This document shows positions 43,788-51,874 of a stretch of DNA of 64,000 nt, one piece after another. Below the pieces are notes generated by a model that saw only the letters and a list, made by a program, of their open reading frames with translations, made no database searches and had not been told where the DNA came from. The translations under genes and the position numbers were made by a program. The stretch lies in the NCBI GenBank assembly GCA_947259115.1, contig CAMYKS010000020.1, forward strand, positions 1 through 64,000. The letters are read 5' to 3'. How positions within the stretch are numbered: position 1 is the stretch's first letter; each line of letters opens with the position of its first letter. The DNA is from an uncultured Desulfobulbaceae bacterium (GTDB taxonomy: Bacteria > Desulfobacterota > Desulfobulbia > Desulfobulbales > BM004).

Positions 43788-44477
43788 TTAAAATTCATAC
43801 CCCAGGAGGCTGATCTCTTCGGCAAACAGATCTGCCACTTTATCCCTGTCAACCTGTTCAAAAAGAGTTTGGTAATGTTGCTTGTCCCGGCGGCTGGAAC
43901 TCTTGGTCCTGGGAAGGGTCAGCTTACCGGGCAGGTGCAGCCGTTCACTCAGGTAGGCCAGTTCTTCTGTCATGTTTTCATAAAGACAGACCCGGTCAAC
44001 CGCTACTTCATTATTAATGGTATATAGACCGTACCCCTTTTTCCTGAGAGATTTCATGTTACGGGAATCAACAAACTCTGAAAAAGTATGCGGTGCCCCT
44101 TCGGCACGGCGCCAATAGAACTGGGATACGGCGCGATCCCATGGGTTTCTCGCAAAGCAGAACTTGAAGTAACTGCGCCATATCTCCGCACCGATAAAGC
44201 GCCTGACCAGTTTAGCTGAAATGTGGTTGAAATAACGTCTTCTTTTCCCCTTAATAAGAAAATAGAGCATGTCACTGAAAGAGTATGCTGCAAAAGGCAG
44301 GATACAGTTCTGCGGCCCTATATACCCCAGAGTAGACCTGGTCTTTTCATCCTCAGGGCTTATCGGGGTGATTATGTCCTGCGGCCCGCAAAATTCTGAC
44401 AGCGCGATCTCGATGCTTGTACCGGCTGTCTTTGTGGTCTTTAAAAAAATGAATTTATGGGTATGGGATATGATCAT
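43788..44477 (-). CDS. sulfotransferase family 2 protein
   Basis: 229 aa from ATG 44477 (a TTG precedes it directly). HKFIFLKTTKTAGTSIEIAL (landmark near residues 7-26) contains the 5'-phosphosulfate loop KTAGTSI. FKFCFARNPWDRAVSQFYW carries the 3'-phosphate motif RNPxDRxxSxF typical of carbohydrate sulfotransferases (Sulfotransfer_2, chondroitin/heparan type). It therefore probably sulfates a polysaccharide or glycolipid in this locus. Third of four sulfotransferase-like genes in the window. Confidence 0.85.
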   Translation of the reverse strand: MIISHTHKFIFLKTTKTAGTSIEIALSEFCGPQDIITPISPEDEKTRSTLGYIGPQNCILPFAAYSFSDMLYFLIKGKRRRYFNHISAKLVRRFIGAEIWRSYFKFCFARNPWDRAVSQFYWRRAEGAPHTFSEFVDSRNMKSLRKKGYGLYTINNEVAVDRVCLYENMTEELAYLSERLHLPGKLTLPRTKSSSRRDKQHYQTLFEQVDRDKVADLFAEEISLLGYEF

Positions 44478-44553
44478 CAAACCGTTCGGTTCTGAAATTT
44501 AGTATGCAGGTTCGGTCATCTTGCCGTCGCCTGCATGCGGAGCCGCGGGCATT

Positions 44554-45174
44554 CTACATGGAAGGGTAGTCTTTTTCAATGGGCCTTTTCATTTTCCGGC
44601 GCAGACTCCTGAATGCCTGGTTGATGATCTCAAATATATCGATTTTCGATTTATTATAGGTCCTTTGCCATTCGCCCAGAGCTTTATCGAGATCTCCCCG
44701 GGCGCCAATCTTGTCCCAAAAAATCGGAAAATCATCCTGGGCGTTTTCCAGGCGAAAATTCATTTTACGGCTTTTGTCCTTCAGAAAGGTTTCGATATTC
44801 ATATTGATAGTATCATACAGATCCAGGCTGAACTCCATGGGGTCGTTCCGGTAGGAGGAACGCATCAATATACCGTCTGTATACGCCTCCAGGATTCCCA
44901 TGTGCATATACCTGCTCATACTTGCCGCATTGCTCTGCCGCTCCCTGGTAAGATGCACGTAAAAGGCCTCATCCCCGTACACCTTGTCCAGCCGGCCGAG
45001 AAACCAGGCAAGACGGTTATCAGCCTCTATGTGATCCGACCCATAATTAAGCCGCTCCCTGCCAATGAAACGCGAACGGGTTTCGTGGCCGGCCGAATAG
45101 TTGGTAATATGGTTGCAGGCTTCAATAAATGTGTGGGAGCCGCATCTTCCGGTACAGAGCACAAAAACATTCAT
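44554..45174 (-). CDS. sulfotransferase-like protein
   Basis: 206 aa from ATG 45174 (an in-frame GTG lies 9 nt upstream). MNVFVLCTGRCGSHTFIEAC gives the P-loop-like 5'-PAPS motif with the GRCGSHT variant. VHLTRERQSNAASMSRYM may represent the 3'-phosphate region (RxxxxxxxS). Shorter than typical. Fits the family of unassigned bacterial sulfotransferases beside glycosyltransferases. Same strand as its neighbours, probably one operon with the GT4 gene. Confidence 0.72.
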   Translation of the reverse strand: MNVFVLCTGRCGSHTFIEACNHITNYSAGHETRSRFIGRERLNYGSDHIEADNRLAWFLGRLDKVYGDEAFYVHLTRERQSNAASMSRYMHMGILEAYTDGILMRSSYRNDPMEFSLDLYDTINMNIETFLKDKSRKMNFRLENAQDDFPIFWDKIGARGDLDKALGEWQRTYNKSKIDIFEIINQAFRSLRRKMKRPIEKDYPSM

Positions 45175-45288
45175 TATTATCACAGTTCAGCGGGATATTT
45201 TATAAAATAAAAGGTCATATTGTCTGGGCGCTTTTAGAAATAATCATCTCTGCAACCGCTTTCAAGGTGTTTCTTAAGATGAACCGGC

Positions 45289-46425
45289 TCAGCCCAGGAG
45301 TTCATAGTAAAGCGACACCGTCTTTTCACACATTATATCCGTGGTAAAATTATCCATGACCCATCGACGGCCGGCTTCACCATAGCGTAACAGCAGATCC
45401 GGTTCGCTCAGCGCCGTTTGAATTGCACCGGCCAGGCTCTCCTCGTTATCAGGCGCGGCAAGCCAGCCGGTTTTGCCGGGCAGAACTGTTTCCAGGCTGC
45501 CGCCGTGGGCTGTTGCTACTACCGGCTTTCCCATGGCCTGGGCCTCTATTGCCACCCTGCCAAAGGCTTCGGCTTCTGTTGATGATGCTGAGACCACCAG
45601 GTCTGCCGCCAGGTAGGCAGCCGCCATATCACGACACACGCCGACAAATTTGACGCGGTCCTTGAGCTGCAGGCGGGTTAATAGATCCTGTACTTTTCGG
45701 GTATAGGAGGAATCCTGGCGCATTTCCCCAACACACACAGCTGTCCAGGGCAAATGAACCAGCTTGGCCATACTTTTCAGGAACACATCCTGCCCTTTCC
45801 AAGAGGTAACCCGGCCGGGCAGTAAAATCAGCGGAGCGGATTTTTTTTCACCCCCCCACTCTTTCAGCAACGATTCTACTCTAAAATCCATAACAGCTTC
45901 CGGATCAAAGACTGACTTATCAACACCGCGATAAATAAGACGAATTTTCTCAGCCGGGACCCGGTAATGTTCCATGATATGCTCTTTTATCTTGCCTGAT
46001 ATGGCGATAACCCTCTCGCCCTTTGCCATGACAGCGCTGTATGCATTGATCGAATAAAACCCGTGGAAGGTGGTGACCAGCTTCGGCCGGCTGTTTTTTG
46101 CAAGACCCTTCCAGGCCAGATAACCGATCCAGGCAGGCACCCGGGAGCGCAGGTGCAGGATATCAGCCTTTTCCCGTCGCAGCAGCCTGCGCAGTGGCAG
46201 GATATGCCTGAGGCTGACCAGACTTTTTTTGCCGACCAACCACTGCACATGCCGGCTTCCTTCTGCCTCCAACTGGTCGACCATCGGCCCGCCGCCGGAA
46301 ATCACCAGGGACCGGTGACCCTTCTCAGCCAGGTATTTACCCAACTCCAGGGTACCCCGTTCAACACCGCCGGAATACAACTCAGGCAGCATCTGAACTA
46401 TGGTAAGCGGTCCTGCGGCCATCAT
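45289..46425 (-). CDS. glycosyltransferase family 4 (GT-B fold)
   Basis: 378 aa. The N-terminal acceptor domain starts TIVQMLPELYSGGVERGTLEL, with the GGxE/GGVER loop usual in GT4. ILHLRSRVPAWIGYL follows. The donor domain carries LILLPGRVTSWKGQDVFLKSM, VKFVGVCRDMAAAYLAADLVVSAS and the E(x7)E pattern EAFGRVAIEAQAMGKPVVA. It adds a sugar from a nucleotide-sugar to LPS core or another glycan, at the cytoplasmic face. GGAGA precedes the paired ATG codons. Neighbouring sulfotransferases suggest the product is sulfated (inference). Confidence 0.94.
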   Translation of the reverse strand: MMAAGPLTIVQMLPELYSGGVERGTLELGKYLAEKGHRSLVISGGGPMVDQLEAEGSRHVQWLVGKKSLVSLRHILPLRRLLRREKADILHLRSRVPAWIGYLAWKGLAKNSRPKLVTTFHGFYSINAYSAVMAKGERVIAISGKIKEHIMEHYRVPAEKIRLIYRGVDKSVFDPEAVMDFRVESLLKEWGGEKKSAPLILLPGRVTSWKGQDVFLKSMAKLVHLPWTAVCVGEMRQDSSYTRKVQDLLTRLQLKDRVKFVGVCRDMAAAYLAADLVVSASSTEAEAFGRVAIEAQAMGKPVVATAHGGSLETVLPGKTGWLAAPDNEESLAGAIQTALSEPDLLLRYGEAGRRWVMDNFTTDIMCEKTVSLYYELLG

Positions 46426-46504
46426 CTGCCAAAAATCTCCTCAGCCCAGCGCTGCGCCTCTTTAACCTCTGTATTTCACCAGTCGAGATGGTGGATTCAT
46501 TATT

Positions 46505-46999
46505 TTAATGAATTGGAATAATTTCAGCATCGTTTTTGACCGTATCATAAACGGCGCAGGAAGCCTCTCCGGTAAACCCCATCACCTCGCCCGGGTTAAG
46601 GTTCAGACAGTCGCCAAACCGTTCTGCATTCGCCTTATGGGTATGACCTGAAAAAACCGCCTGGTAATCACCGGTCCGGGCCAGGGCATTGGCATAAAAC
46701 GGATAATGGGTGGCTGCCAATTTCACCCCGCCAAATTCCAGCACAGCATGCTGGCCATGCAGTTTAAGATGCGGGTTTTGCGTGGCCACACCGGTAATGA
46801 GAAACCGGTCACCGTCGCCATTGCCGAAAACACAATGAATGTCACCTTTGAATTCACTGGAAAGCACACGGGAAGGGATAGGTGAACAGAAATCCCCGCA
46901 AAATACAATTATTTCTACCCCGCGTTCCTTAAATATAGCAAGCATCTTACGTAAATTATCCAGATTATCGTGAATATCCGAGCAGACTCCAATTAACAT
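46505..46999 (-). CDS. YfcE/MJ0936-type metallophosphoesterase
   Basis: 164 aa from ATG 46999, which follows AAAGGAGATG; a start 39 nt upstream is rejected. Metal-binding motifs: GVCSDIHDN (DxH), VFCGDF (GD), VFGNGD (GNxD), ATHYPF (H) and VFSGHTHK (GHTH). Small cytoplasmic phosphodiesterase of the MJ0936/YfcE family. Physiological substrate unknown. Confidence 0.93.
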   Translation of the reverse strand: MLIGVCSDIHDNLDNLRKMLAIFKERGVEIIVFCGDFCSPIPSRVLSSEFKGDIHCVFGNGDGDRFLITGVATQNPHLKLHGQHAVLEFGGVKLAATHYPFYANALARTGDYQAVFSGHTHKANAERFGDCLNLNPGEVMGFTGEASCAVYDTVKNDAEIIPIH

Positions 47000-47071
47000 T
47001 GTCTCATCTCCTTTCTGATTTTTTTGGAATGGTTCCACTTAATATATCGGATAACCTATCCACAACCAAAT

Positions 47072-47103
47072 AAAAAAAGGGCTACAGGCAATTCGGCTGC
47101 AGC
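47072..47103 (-). terminator. intrinsic terminator, minus strand
   Basis: On the minus strand GCTGCAG pairs with CTGTAGC (one G-T) around a 9-nt loop and is followed by CC and seven T (A at 47072-47078). It lies just past the tRNA-like relic and before the phosphodiesterase gene. Confidence 0.65.
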
Positions 47104-47116
47104 TCTCTCTATTGCC

Positions 47117-47165
47117 GGCCAATCTAACGAGACTCGAACTCGCAATCCCTTGGCGTAACAGTTAC
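47117..47165 (-). pseudogene. 3' fragment of a tRNA-like gene
   Basis: Minus strand: GCGAG-TTCGAGT-CTCGT is a T-arm with the invariant TTCGA loop, followed by TAGATTGG where an acceptor strand would be. Upstream, neither a matching CAATCTA nor a D-arm or anticodon arm can be found, and no CCA is encoded. Such 3' tRNA halves are often left by integrative elements (attachment site) or by decay of a tRNA gene. Confidence 0.4.
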
Positions 47166-47388
47166 ATCGAAATACACAACCCATGGGATTTTTACTCACT
47201 GGAATTATTTAAAAAAGTTTAGCAAAAGGGGTCTGGCAACAGGTGCCTCCGCATTACGTATATTATAAAAATATGAAGTATTAAATTCACATTCCTAACA
47301 CATTGTGGCACTTGATTTAAGCCCATCTCAAATTTATTTTATAATATATACAATAGGTGATGATACCTTTAATAAGGAGGTACGACAA

Positions 47389-47883
47389 ATGCCAATCCAT
47401 TTCAATGATCTGGACGTGGTTTCTGAAGCTGCAGGGTTGAGTTCAGCCCTGATTGTTCCCTGCAATATGTGTCCTGCAGCGACTGTGGCCGTAAGAGAGC
47501 AGAAACCTTTCATGCAATTCTTCAGGAGTATTCTGAAATCGCTTCCTTTCGAACACTATATAAGGGAACTGCAGTCCCGATTAAGAGAACAGGGTGTCGA
47601 CACAAAAGTTTTCAGGAGCAGCCTTTATCACCAGTGGTTTATGTGCATGTGGACTTCAGCACAACGTAAAAAACTACAGGCAACTGCGAAACAGTATGAA
47701 GCGGTGATTGTGCTGGGTTGCGACTCTGCAACCGAAACTGTCCGTGATGCAGTGAAATCAACCGACTGCAAAGTGATCGAAGGCATGAAAGTTTCCGGCA
47801 TTATGAATGCCACCCTTAGGTTCCATTTGCCGTGCAATGTCTCCTTTGAAAACTGCAGGACAATTCCCATAGCCCGGCAGTAG
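47389..47883 (+). CDS. cysteine-rich protein of unknown function
   Basis: 164 aa from the ATG at 47389, preceded by AAGGAGG; an upstream in-frame start is rejected. Cytoplasmic, no signal peptide. Seven cysteines: C25 and C28 (VPCNMCPA), C86 (WFMCMW), C111 (VLGCDSATETV), C127, C149 (LPCNVS) and C156. The spacing suggests a bound metal or cluster, and the VIVLGCDSAT strand-turn is reminiscent of Rossmann-like subunits of methyl-transfer or heterodisulfide enzymes. I cannot name a family. It stands alone. Confidence 0.75.
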   Translation: MPIHFNDLDVVSEAAGLSSALIVPCNMCPAATVAVREQKPFMQFFRSILKSLPFEHYIRELQSRLREQGVDTKVFRSSLYHQWFMCMWTSAQRKKLQATAKQYEAVIVLGCDSATETVRDAVKSTDCKVIEGMKVSGIMNATLRFHLPCNVSFENCRTIPIARQ

Positions 47884-48522
47884 AAAAAAGACGACATCCA
47901 AGTTGATACTTAGTCCAGCGCCATGAACCGGTAAAATAATATTGACGGTGGTAATCTCAACTTAAATTTTACCTACATTGAGTCAACATGATTGGCAAAG
48001 CAGTTGGAGTTTTGAGGAATTTCAGATAATATCCTGTTTTGTTATACGTCTGGGCGCTTAAACCTATGAAAAAAATGGCAAGAAGTCTTCAATTCAGGGA
48101 CAGAATTTGAATTCAGCCCCCTTAACTATAAACAGGCAACAATGTGAGGGGACTGATTTTATTTTGGCTTAAAATTAAATCTGTCTCCCGAATTAGAATT
48201 ATACATATTGTACTGTTAAGTACTTGACTATCAATTTCCTGCTATGAAGGGCAAAAATATCCTTTTTCCGAGAAGTAGAGATAGTCAACTTTCACAGAAG
48301 GGAACAAAGGCCAGGCATGAGGTGATTAATTTCTCAACCTGGCTTTTTCTTTTTAGCCTGAAAAATTATCTAGGACTCCTGAAGGATGTCAGGTAAACAT
48401 AAACATCATACAATGGAGAAGAAGCCATCAGGTTTCAAGATTATTGATTGGTATTCAATGGTAACTCACTATATATTTATTCCTGGTATATGTAGCCTAA
48501 ATATATAGCAACAAAACCCTTT
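47884..48522. other. long leader/intergenic region before the diadenylate cyclase
   Basis: 639 bases with no credible gene. The right third holds a terminator hairpin (48309-48350) and about 170 bases of AT-rich DNA before the start at 48523, which has no obvious ribosome binding site. Confidence 0.5.
48309..48350 (+). terminator. intrinsic terminator or attenuator upstream of diadenylate cyclase
   Basis: GCCAGG pairs with CCTGGC, with inner TGAG/CTCA, followed by TTTTTCTTTTT. It lies 170 bases before the cyclase start and 430 bases after the previous gene, so it could close a small transcript or act as an attenuator. Confidence 0.6.
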
Positions 48523-49416
48523 ATGAATAATCAAGGACAGGCAAATATTTTAATAGCCAATGCATTACGGCTTGCAGAAGATACACTTTGTGAAAAGGTC
48601 TTCCTTTTTTTAAACAGTGAACAGACCTGTGAGGTTCTAGCTGACATTGACTCTGTGAAAGATAAAAGAATTGTGCTTATTCTGCCTAAGAGCCAGGAAA
48701 TTCCCAAGTGCATCAAAAACAGGAAAACCGTAGTTCATACCTGGTCAGGGAACCAGACACGGTTTTCCAGAATCAAATATGCTTTCATGCAAGCAGTTTT
48801 ACAAAAAGTTATCCAACCGGACAGCAAAGTCGCATGTGTCCTGGGCCCATGGGGCAGTGATCATCTTGATACCATTACCGTTCATGACCTGGGCCTTTCC
48901 TGGAGCGAAGCCTTTCCTTTTGATCCGCGCTCTTTAATTTCGAAGAATTTTTTCACAACTGTGATAGCAGTTGTTGATATAGCCCTCGACATAGGTGCAC
49001 TGGGAAGAGAAGGCAAGCCCGTGGGAACTACATTCATCATTGGTAATGTAGAGCAGATAATGAGGTCATCCCACCAGGCAATATTTAATCCCTTCAAGGG
49101 CTACCCTGAGCAAGGCCGGGGAATTACCTCCTCCGAGGTTGTTGAAAGCATTAAAGAGCTTGCACAACTGGACGGTGCTTTTGTAATTTCTGAAAAAGGG
49201 ATTGTTGAGGCTGCCGGCCGCCATCTTGATGCTGTAAGCTCAGTTACAAGACAGCTGAAAGGCCTTGGCTCCCGTCACAGGGCCGCGGCTAGCATCACCA
49301 TATATAGTGAGGCTATTGCAGTTGTTGTTTCACAAAGCACCGGCAGGGTTACAATTTTTGATGAAGGCAAGATAGTAGCTGCCCTTGAGCCTGTTATAAG
49401 TACCCGGGTGGTTTAG
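48523..49416 (+). CDS. diadenylate cyclase with N-terminal PK_C-like domain (DacZ type)
   Basis: 297 aa. Makes cyclic di-AMP from two ATP. The C-terminal DAC domain (about 140-290) shows GREGKPVGTTFIIGN (161-175), the catalytic LDGAF (DGA 217-219) and GSRHRAAASIT (RHR 251-253). The N-terminal 120 residues (ILIANALRLAED, VLILPKSQEIPK) resemble the pyruvate-kinase C-terminal-like domain that precedes the DAC domain in archaeal DacZ; no membrane helices and no DisA DNA-binding part. So a soluble cyclase. c-di-AMP usually controls K+ and osmolyte transport. Two ion or RCK_C transport genes are in the window. Phosphodiesterase partner not seen. Confidence 0.9.
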   Translation: MNNQGQANILIANALRLAEDTLCEKVFLFLNSEQTCEVLADIDSVKDKRIVLILPKSQEIPKCIKNRKTVVHTWSGNQTRFSRIKYAFMQAVLQKVIQPDSKVACVLGPWGSDHLDTITVHDLGLSWSEAFPFDPRSLISKNFFTTVIAVVDIALDIGALGREGKPVGTTFIIGNVEQIMRSSHQAIFNPFKGYPEQGRGITSSEVVESIKELAQLDGAFVISEKGIVEAAGRHLDAVSSVTRQLKGLGSRHRAAASITIYSEAIAVVVSQSTGRVTIFDEGKIVAALEPVISTRVV

Positions 49417-49453
49417 CTCAAAATACAACTCTAACCTGGACAGTATAGAACCA

Positions 49454-51619
49454 TTATCTGCGCCTGACCTCAATCACTCCATCTATCTGCCGGAGATGCT
49501 GGAGCAGCCGGCTGAGATGATCAAGGCTTTCCACTTCAAGCACCATTTTGCTTGTGGACAGGTTTTCAGCATTTATTTTGGCTTCCAGCTCAACAATATT
49601 GGCATCATCCATACTGATGGCATTGCTCACTGCTGCAAGCATTCCTTTTTTATTCTGGGTGATGAGAAATATCTGAGCCCGGTGTACTGTTTTGGTATCG
49701 GCAGACCAACTCACCTCTATCCTGCGCTGGGGATCTGTAGCCAATAAATTATGACAGTTGGCCTTGTGAATGGAAATACCCCGTCCTGTGGTTATAAATC
49801 CCATGATGGGGTCACCGGGGACAGGCAGACAGCACTGGCTGATTTTCACCAGCATATCATCAACACCTTCAATGGTGATGCCTTCGCTGCTTGCTCTGTC
49901 ATGCTTTTGCAGTGAAGGTGCGACATCGATCATCTCCTGCTCCGCTGCTCTCTCCGCTTCTTCTGCCAGCAGCTCATCGGGTTGCAAGACCTTGATGACG
50001 TTCTGTATGGGTAAGGCGCCGGAACCAATCTTGCCCAACAGGTCTTCCAGTGAATTGCAGCGGGTGGTCTTGAGGATTTGCCGCATATGCCCTGTCTTGA
50101 TGATCTTCTTTACAGATGTGTCATATTTGCGCAGCTCCCGTTCACATATCTCCCGCCCCACATTCATGGCCTTTTCTTTTTCTTCCCTGCGCAGCCAGTG
50201 ACGGATGCGGGATTTTGCCCGGCTTGTCCGCACTATTGACAACCAGTCTCTGCGGGGCTTCTGCTTGGGTGAGGTGATTATTTCCACCATGTCACCGTTT
50301 TGCAGCTTGTATTTCAGGGGTACTATTTTTCCGTTTACCTTGGCCCCCACGCAGCTGTTGCCCACCTCAGTGTGGATGATATAGGCAAAATCAAGGGGTG
50401 TGCTGCCCTGGGTAAATTCCTTTACCTCTCCATTGGGGGTTAGAGCATAGACATCGGGATCGAAAAGCTCCCCGCGCACCGAATCAAGGAACTCCTTCGG
50501 ATCCTTCAATTCCTGCAGCCACTGCACCAGCTGCTTCAGGCCCCTGAAGACCTTGGCATCTTGCCTGCTGATGGTCTGGCCTTCCTTATAGGCCCAGTGG
50601 GCGGCAACACCCTCCTGGGCAACCCTGTCCATTTGATGGGTACGGATCTGTACCTCCATGAATTCACCATAGGGCCCTATCACCGTAGTATGCATGGACT
50701 GGTAGTTATTTCCTTTGGGTGTACTGATAAAATCCTTGATGCGACCCGGCACCGGCGGCCAGTTGGCATGTACCACTCCCAGAGCCTCGTAGCATTCCGT
50801 CACCGTATCAACAATGATTCTGAAAGCAACCTTGTCATAAACCTTTTCAAGTGGAATTTTCTGGGCAATGATTTTCTTATAAATTGAGTACAGATGCTTG
50901 GGGCGCCCGATGATTTCACATTGCGTCAGATTTATTTCAGCAAGTTTCATCTGCAAGATATTGATGACTTCCTTGACATAATTTTCCCTGTCTGCGGTTG
51001 AACTTTCAATCCTGGCGATCAGATCCGCATACTCTTCAGGATAAAGAAATTTGAAAGCAAGATCCTCAAGTTCACGCTTCATCCAGTCAATACCAAGACG
51101 GCTTGCAAGGGGTGCATAAAGTTCCAGAGTCTCGCGGGCCAATTCTTTCTGGAGTTCCTTATCATTGAGGATATAGGAACGCATATCATGCAGCCGGTCG
51201 CCAAGCTTGACCAGTAGAACCCTGATATCAGAAGCCATGGCCAGCAGAAGTTTTCTGACGTTTTCCGCCTGGTAGGTCAGCTTGCTGTTAAATTTCACAT
51301 TGGTGATTCTGGTGGCACCGCGGATAATGTTAGCCACGTCTTTGCCGAAATCTTCTTCAACCTCCCTGATTGAAAGTGTTGGATCCCGCTTGAGCACACC
51401 GTGCAGCAGGCCGGAAATTACGGTCTGCAGGTCAAGCTTCATGACAAGGAGTATTTCTGTAACTGAGAGCAGGTGGGCAATATACGACTCTCCTGAAGTA
51501 GGGTGCACTTGATCTGCATGCACCTTTTCAGCAAAGAGGTAGGCTTTTTCCAAGGGTTCAAGATCCCCCTCATGGAGGTAACCCCGGGCAAGTTCTTTTA
51601 TATCTTTGAAACTGGGCAT
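49454..51619 (-). CDS. relA: RelA/SpoT-type (p)ppGpp synthetase with degenerate hydrolase site
   Basis: 721 aa with the full long-RSH layout: HD-like domain (about 25-200), synthetase domain (about 240-360: KHLYSIYKKI, PGRIKDFISTPKGNNYQSMHTTV, EVQIRTHQMDRVAQEGVAAHWAYK), TGS domain (about 395-460), helical/zinc region, and C-terminal ACT domain (about 645-721). The hydrolase signature HDxxED reads H73-G-V-L-K-R: the metal-binding Asp and both acidic ED residues are lost. The synthetase half looks intact. I therefore predict a synthetase-only enzyme, like E. coli RelA, and a hydrolase elsewhere in the genome. Last gene of the housekeeping cluster. Confidence 0.95.
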   Translation of the reverse strand: MPSFKDIKELARGYLHEGDLEPLEKAYLFAEKVHADQVHPTSGESYIAHLLSVTEILLVMKLDLQTVISGLLHGVLKRDPTLSIREVEEDFGKDVANIIRGATRITNVKFNSKLTYQAENVRKLLLAMASDIRVLLVKLGDRLHDMRSYILNDKELQKELARETLELYAPLASRLGIDWMKRELEDLAFKFLYPEEYADLIARIESSTADRENYVKEVINILQMKLAEINLTQCEIIGRPKHLYSIYKKIIAQKIPLEKVYDKVAFRIIVDTVTECYEALGVVHANWPPVPGRIKDFISTPKGNNYQSMHTTVIGPYGEFMEVQIRTHQMDRVAQEGVAAHWAYKEGQTISRQDAKVFRGLKQLVQWLQELKDPKEFLDSVRGELFDPDVYALTPNGEVKEFTQGSTPLDFAYIIHTEVGNSCVGAKVNGKIVPLKYKLQNGDMVEIITSPKQKPRRDWLSIVRTSRAKSRIRHWLRREEKEKAMNVGREICERELRKYDTSVKKIIKTGHMRQILKTTRCNSLEDLLGKIGSGALPIQNVIKVLQPDELLAEEAERAAEQEMIDVAPSLQKHDRASSEGITIEGVDDMLVKISQCCLPVPGDPIMGFITTGRGISIHKANCHNLLATDPQRRIEVSWSADTKTVHRAQIFLITQNKKGMLAAVSNAISMDDANIVELEAKINAENLSTSKMVLEVESLDHLSRLLQHLRQIDGVIEVRRR

Positions 51620-51628
51620 TAGTTTTAT

Positions 51629-51850
51629 AAGGGTTCAAGGGAAAGATTTTAATTTGCAAATTCAATTTGCAAGTATTTTTTAATGTAAAGTTGTTTTTTG
51701 ACTTGGCACAAAACTACAACTACCTGGTCCCGGTCTATATCAGTCTTTAGATGACTTTCACCTCTGTACCTTTGTGCCTCTGTGCCTCAGTGCCTCAGTG
51801 CCTCTGTACCCTAAAGGGCATAAATGCCTCTGTGCCTTTTTAAAACTTTA
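51629..51850. repeat. composite intergenic repeat, copy 1
   Basis: Begins AAGGGTTCAAGGG, then AATTTGCAAATTCAATTTGC, TTGTTTTTTGACTTGGCAC, CTACCTGGTCCCGGTCT, and ends in a tandem GTGCCTCT/GTGCCTCA array with ACCCTAAAGGGCATAAATG and GTGCCTTTTTAAA. Same order and orientation as at 54814 and 55841. Confidence 0.85.
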
Positions 51851-51874
51851 GCTCACTCACAATTATACTACTTC

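Larger units (their letters stand above)
47000..47388. other. intergenic region with tRNA-like relic and terminator
   Basis: About 390 bases between divergent genes. It holds a minus-strand terminator (47072-47103), the 3' half of a tRNA-like sequence (47117-47165) and AT-rich DNA. GGAGG at about 47377-47381 is the ribosome binding site of the plus-strand gene. Confidence 0.5.

Noticed and set aside
47100-47200. complete tRNA gene on the minus strand
   Set aside because: Only the T-arm and acceptor-like tail can be found; no D-arm, anticodon arm or complementary 5' acceptor strand precedes them.
48180-48350. c-di-AMP (ydaO-type) riboswitch before the diadenylate cyclase
   Set aside because: I could not find the conserved ydaO core motifs; only a simple terminator hairpin is visible.
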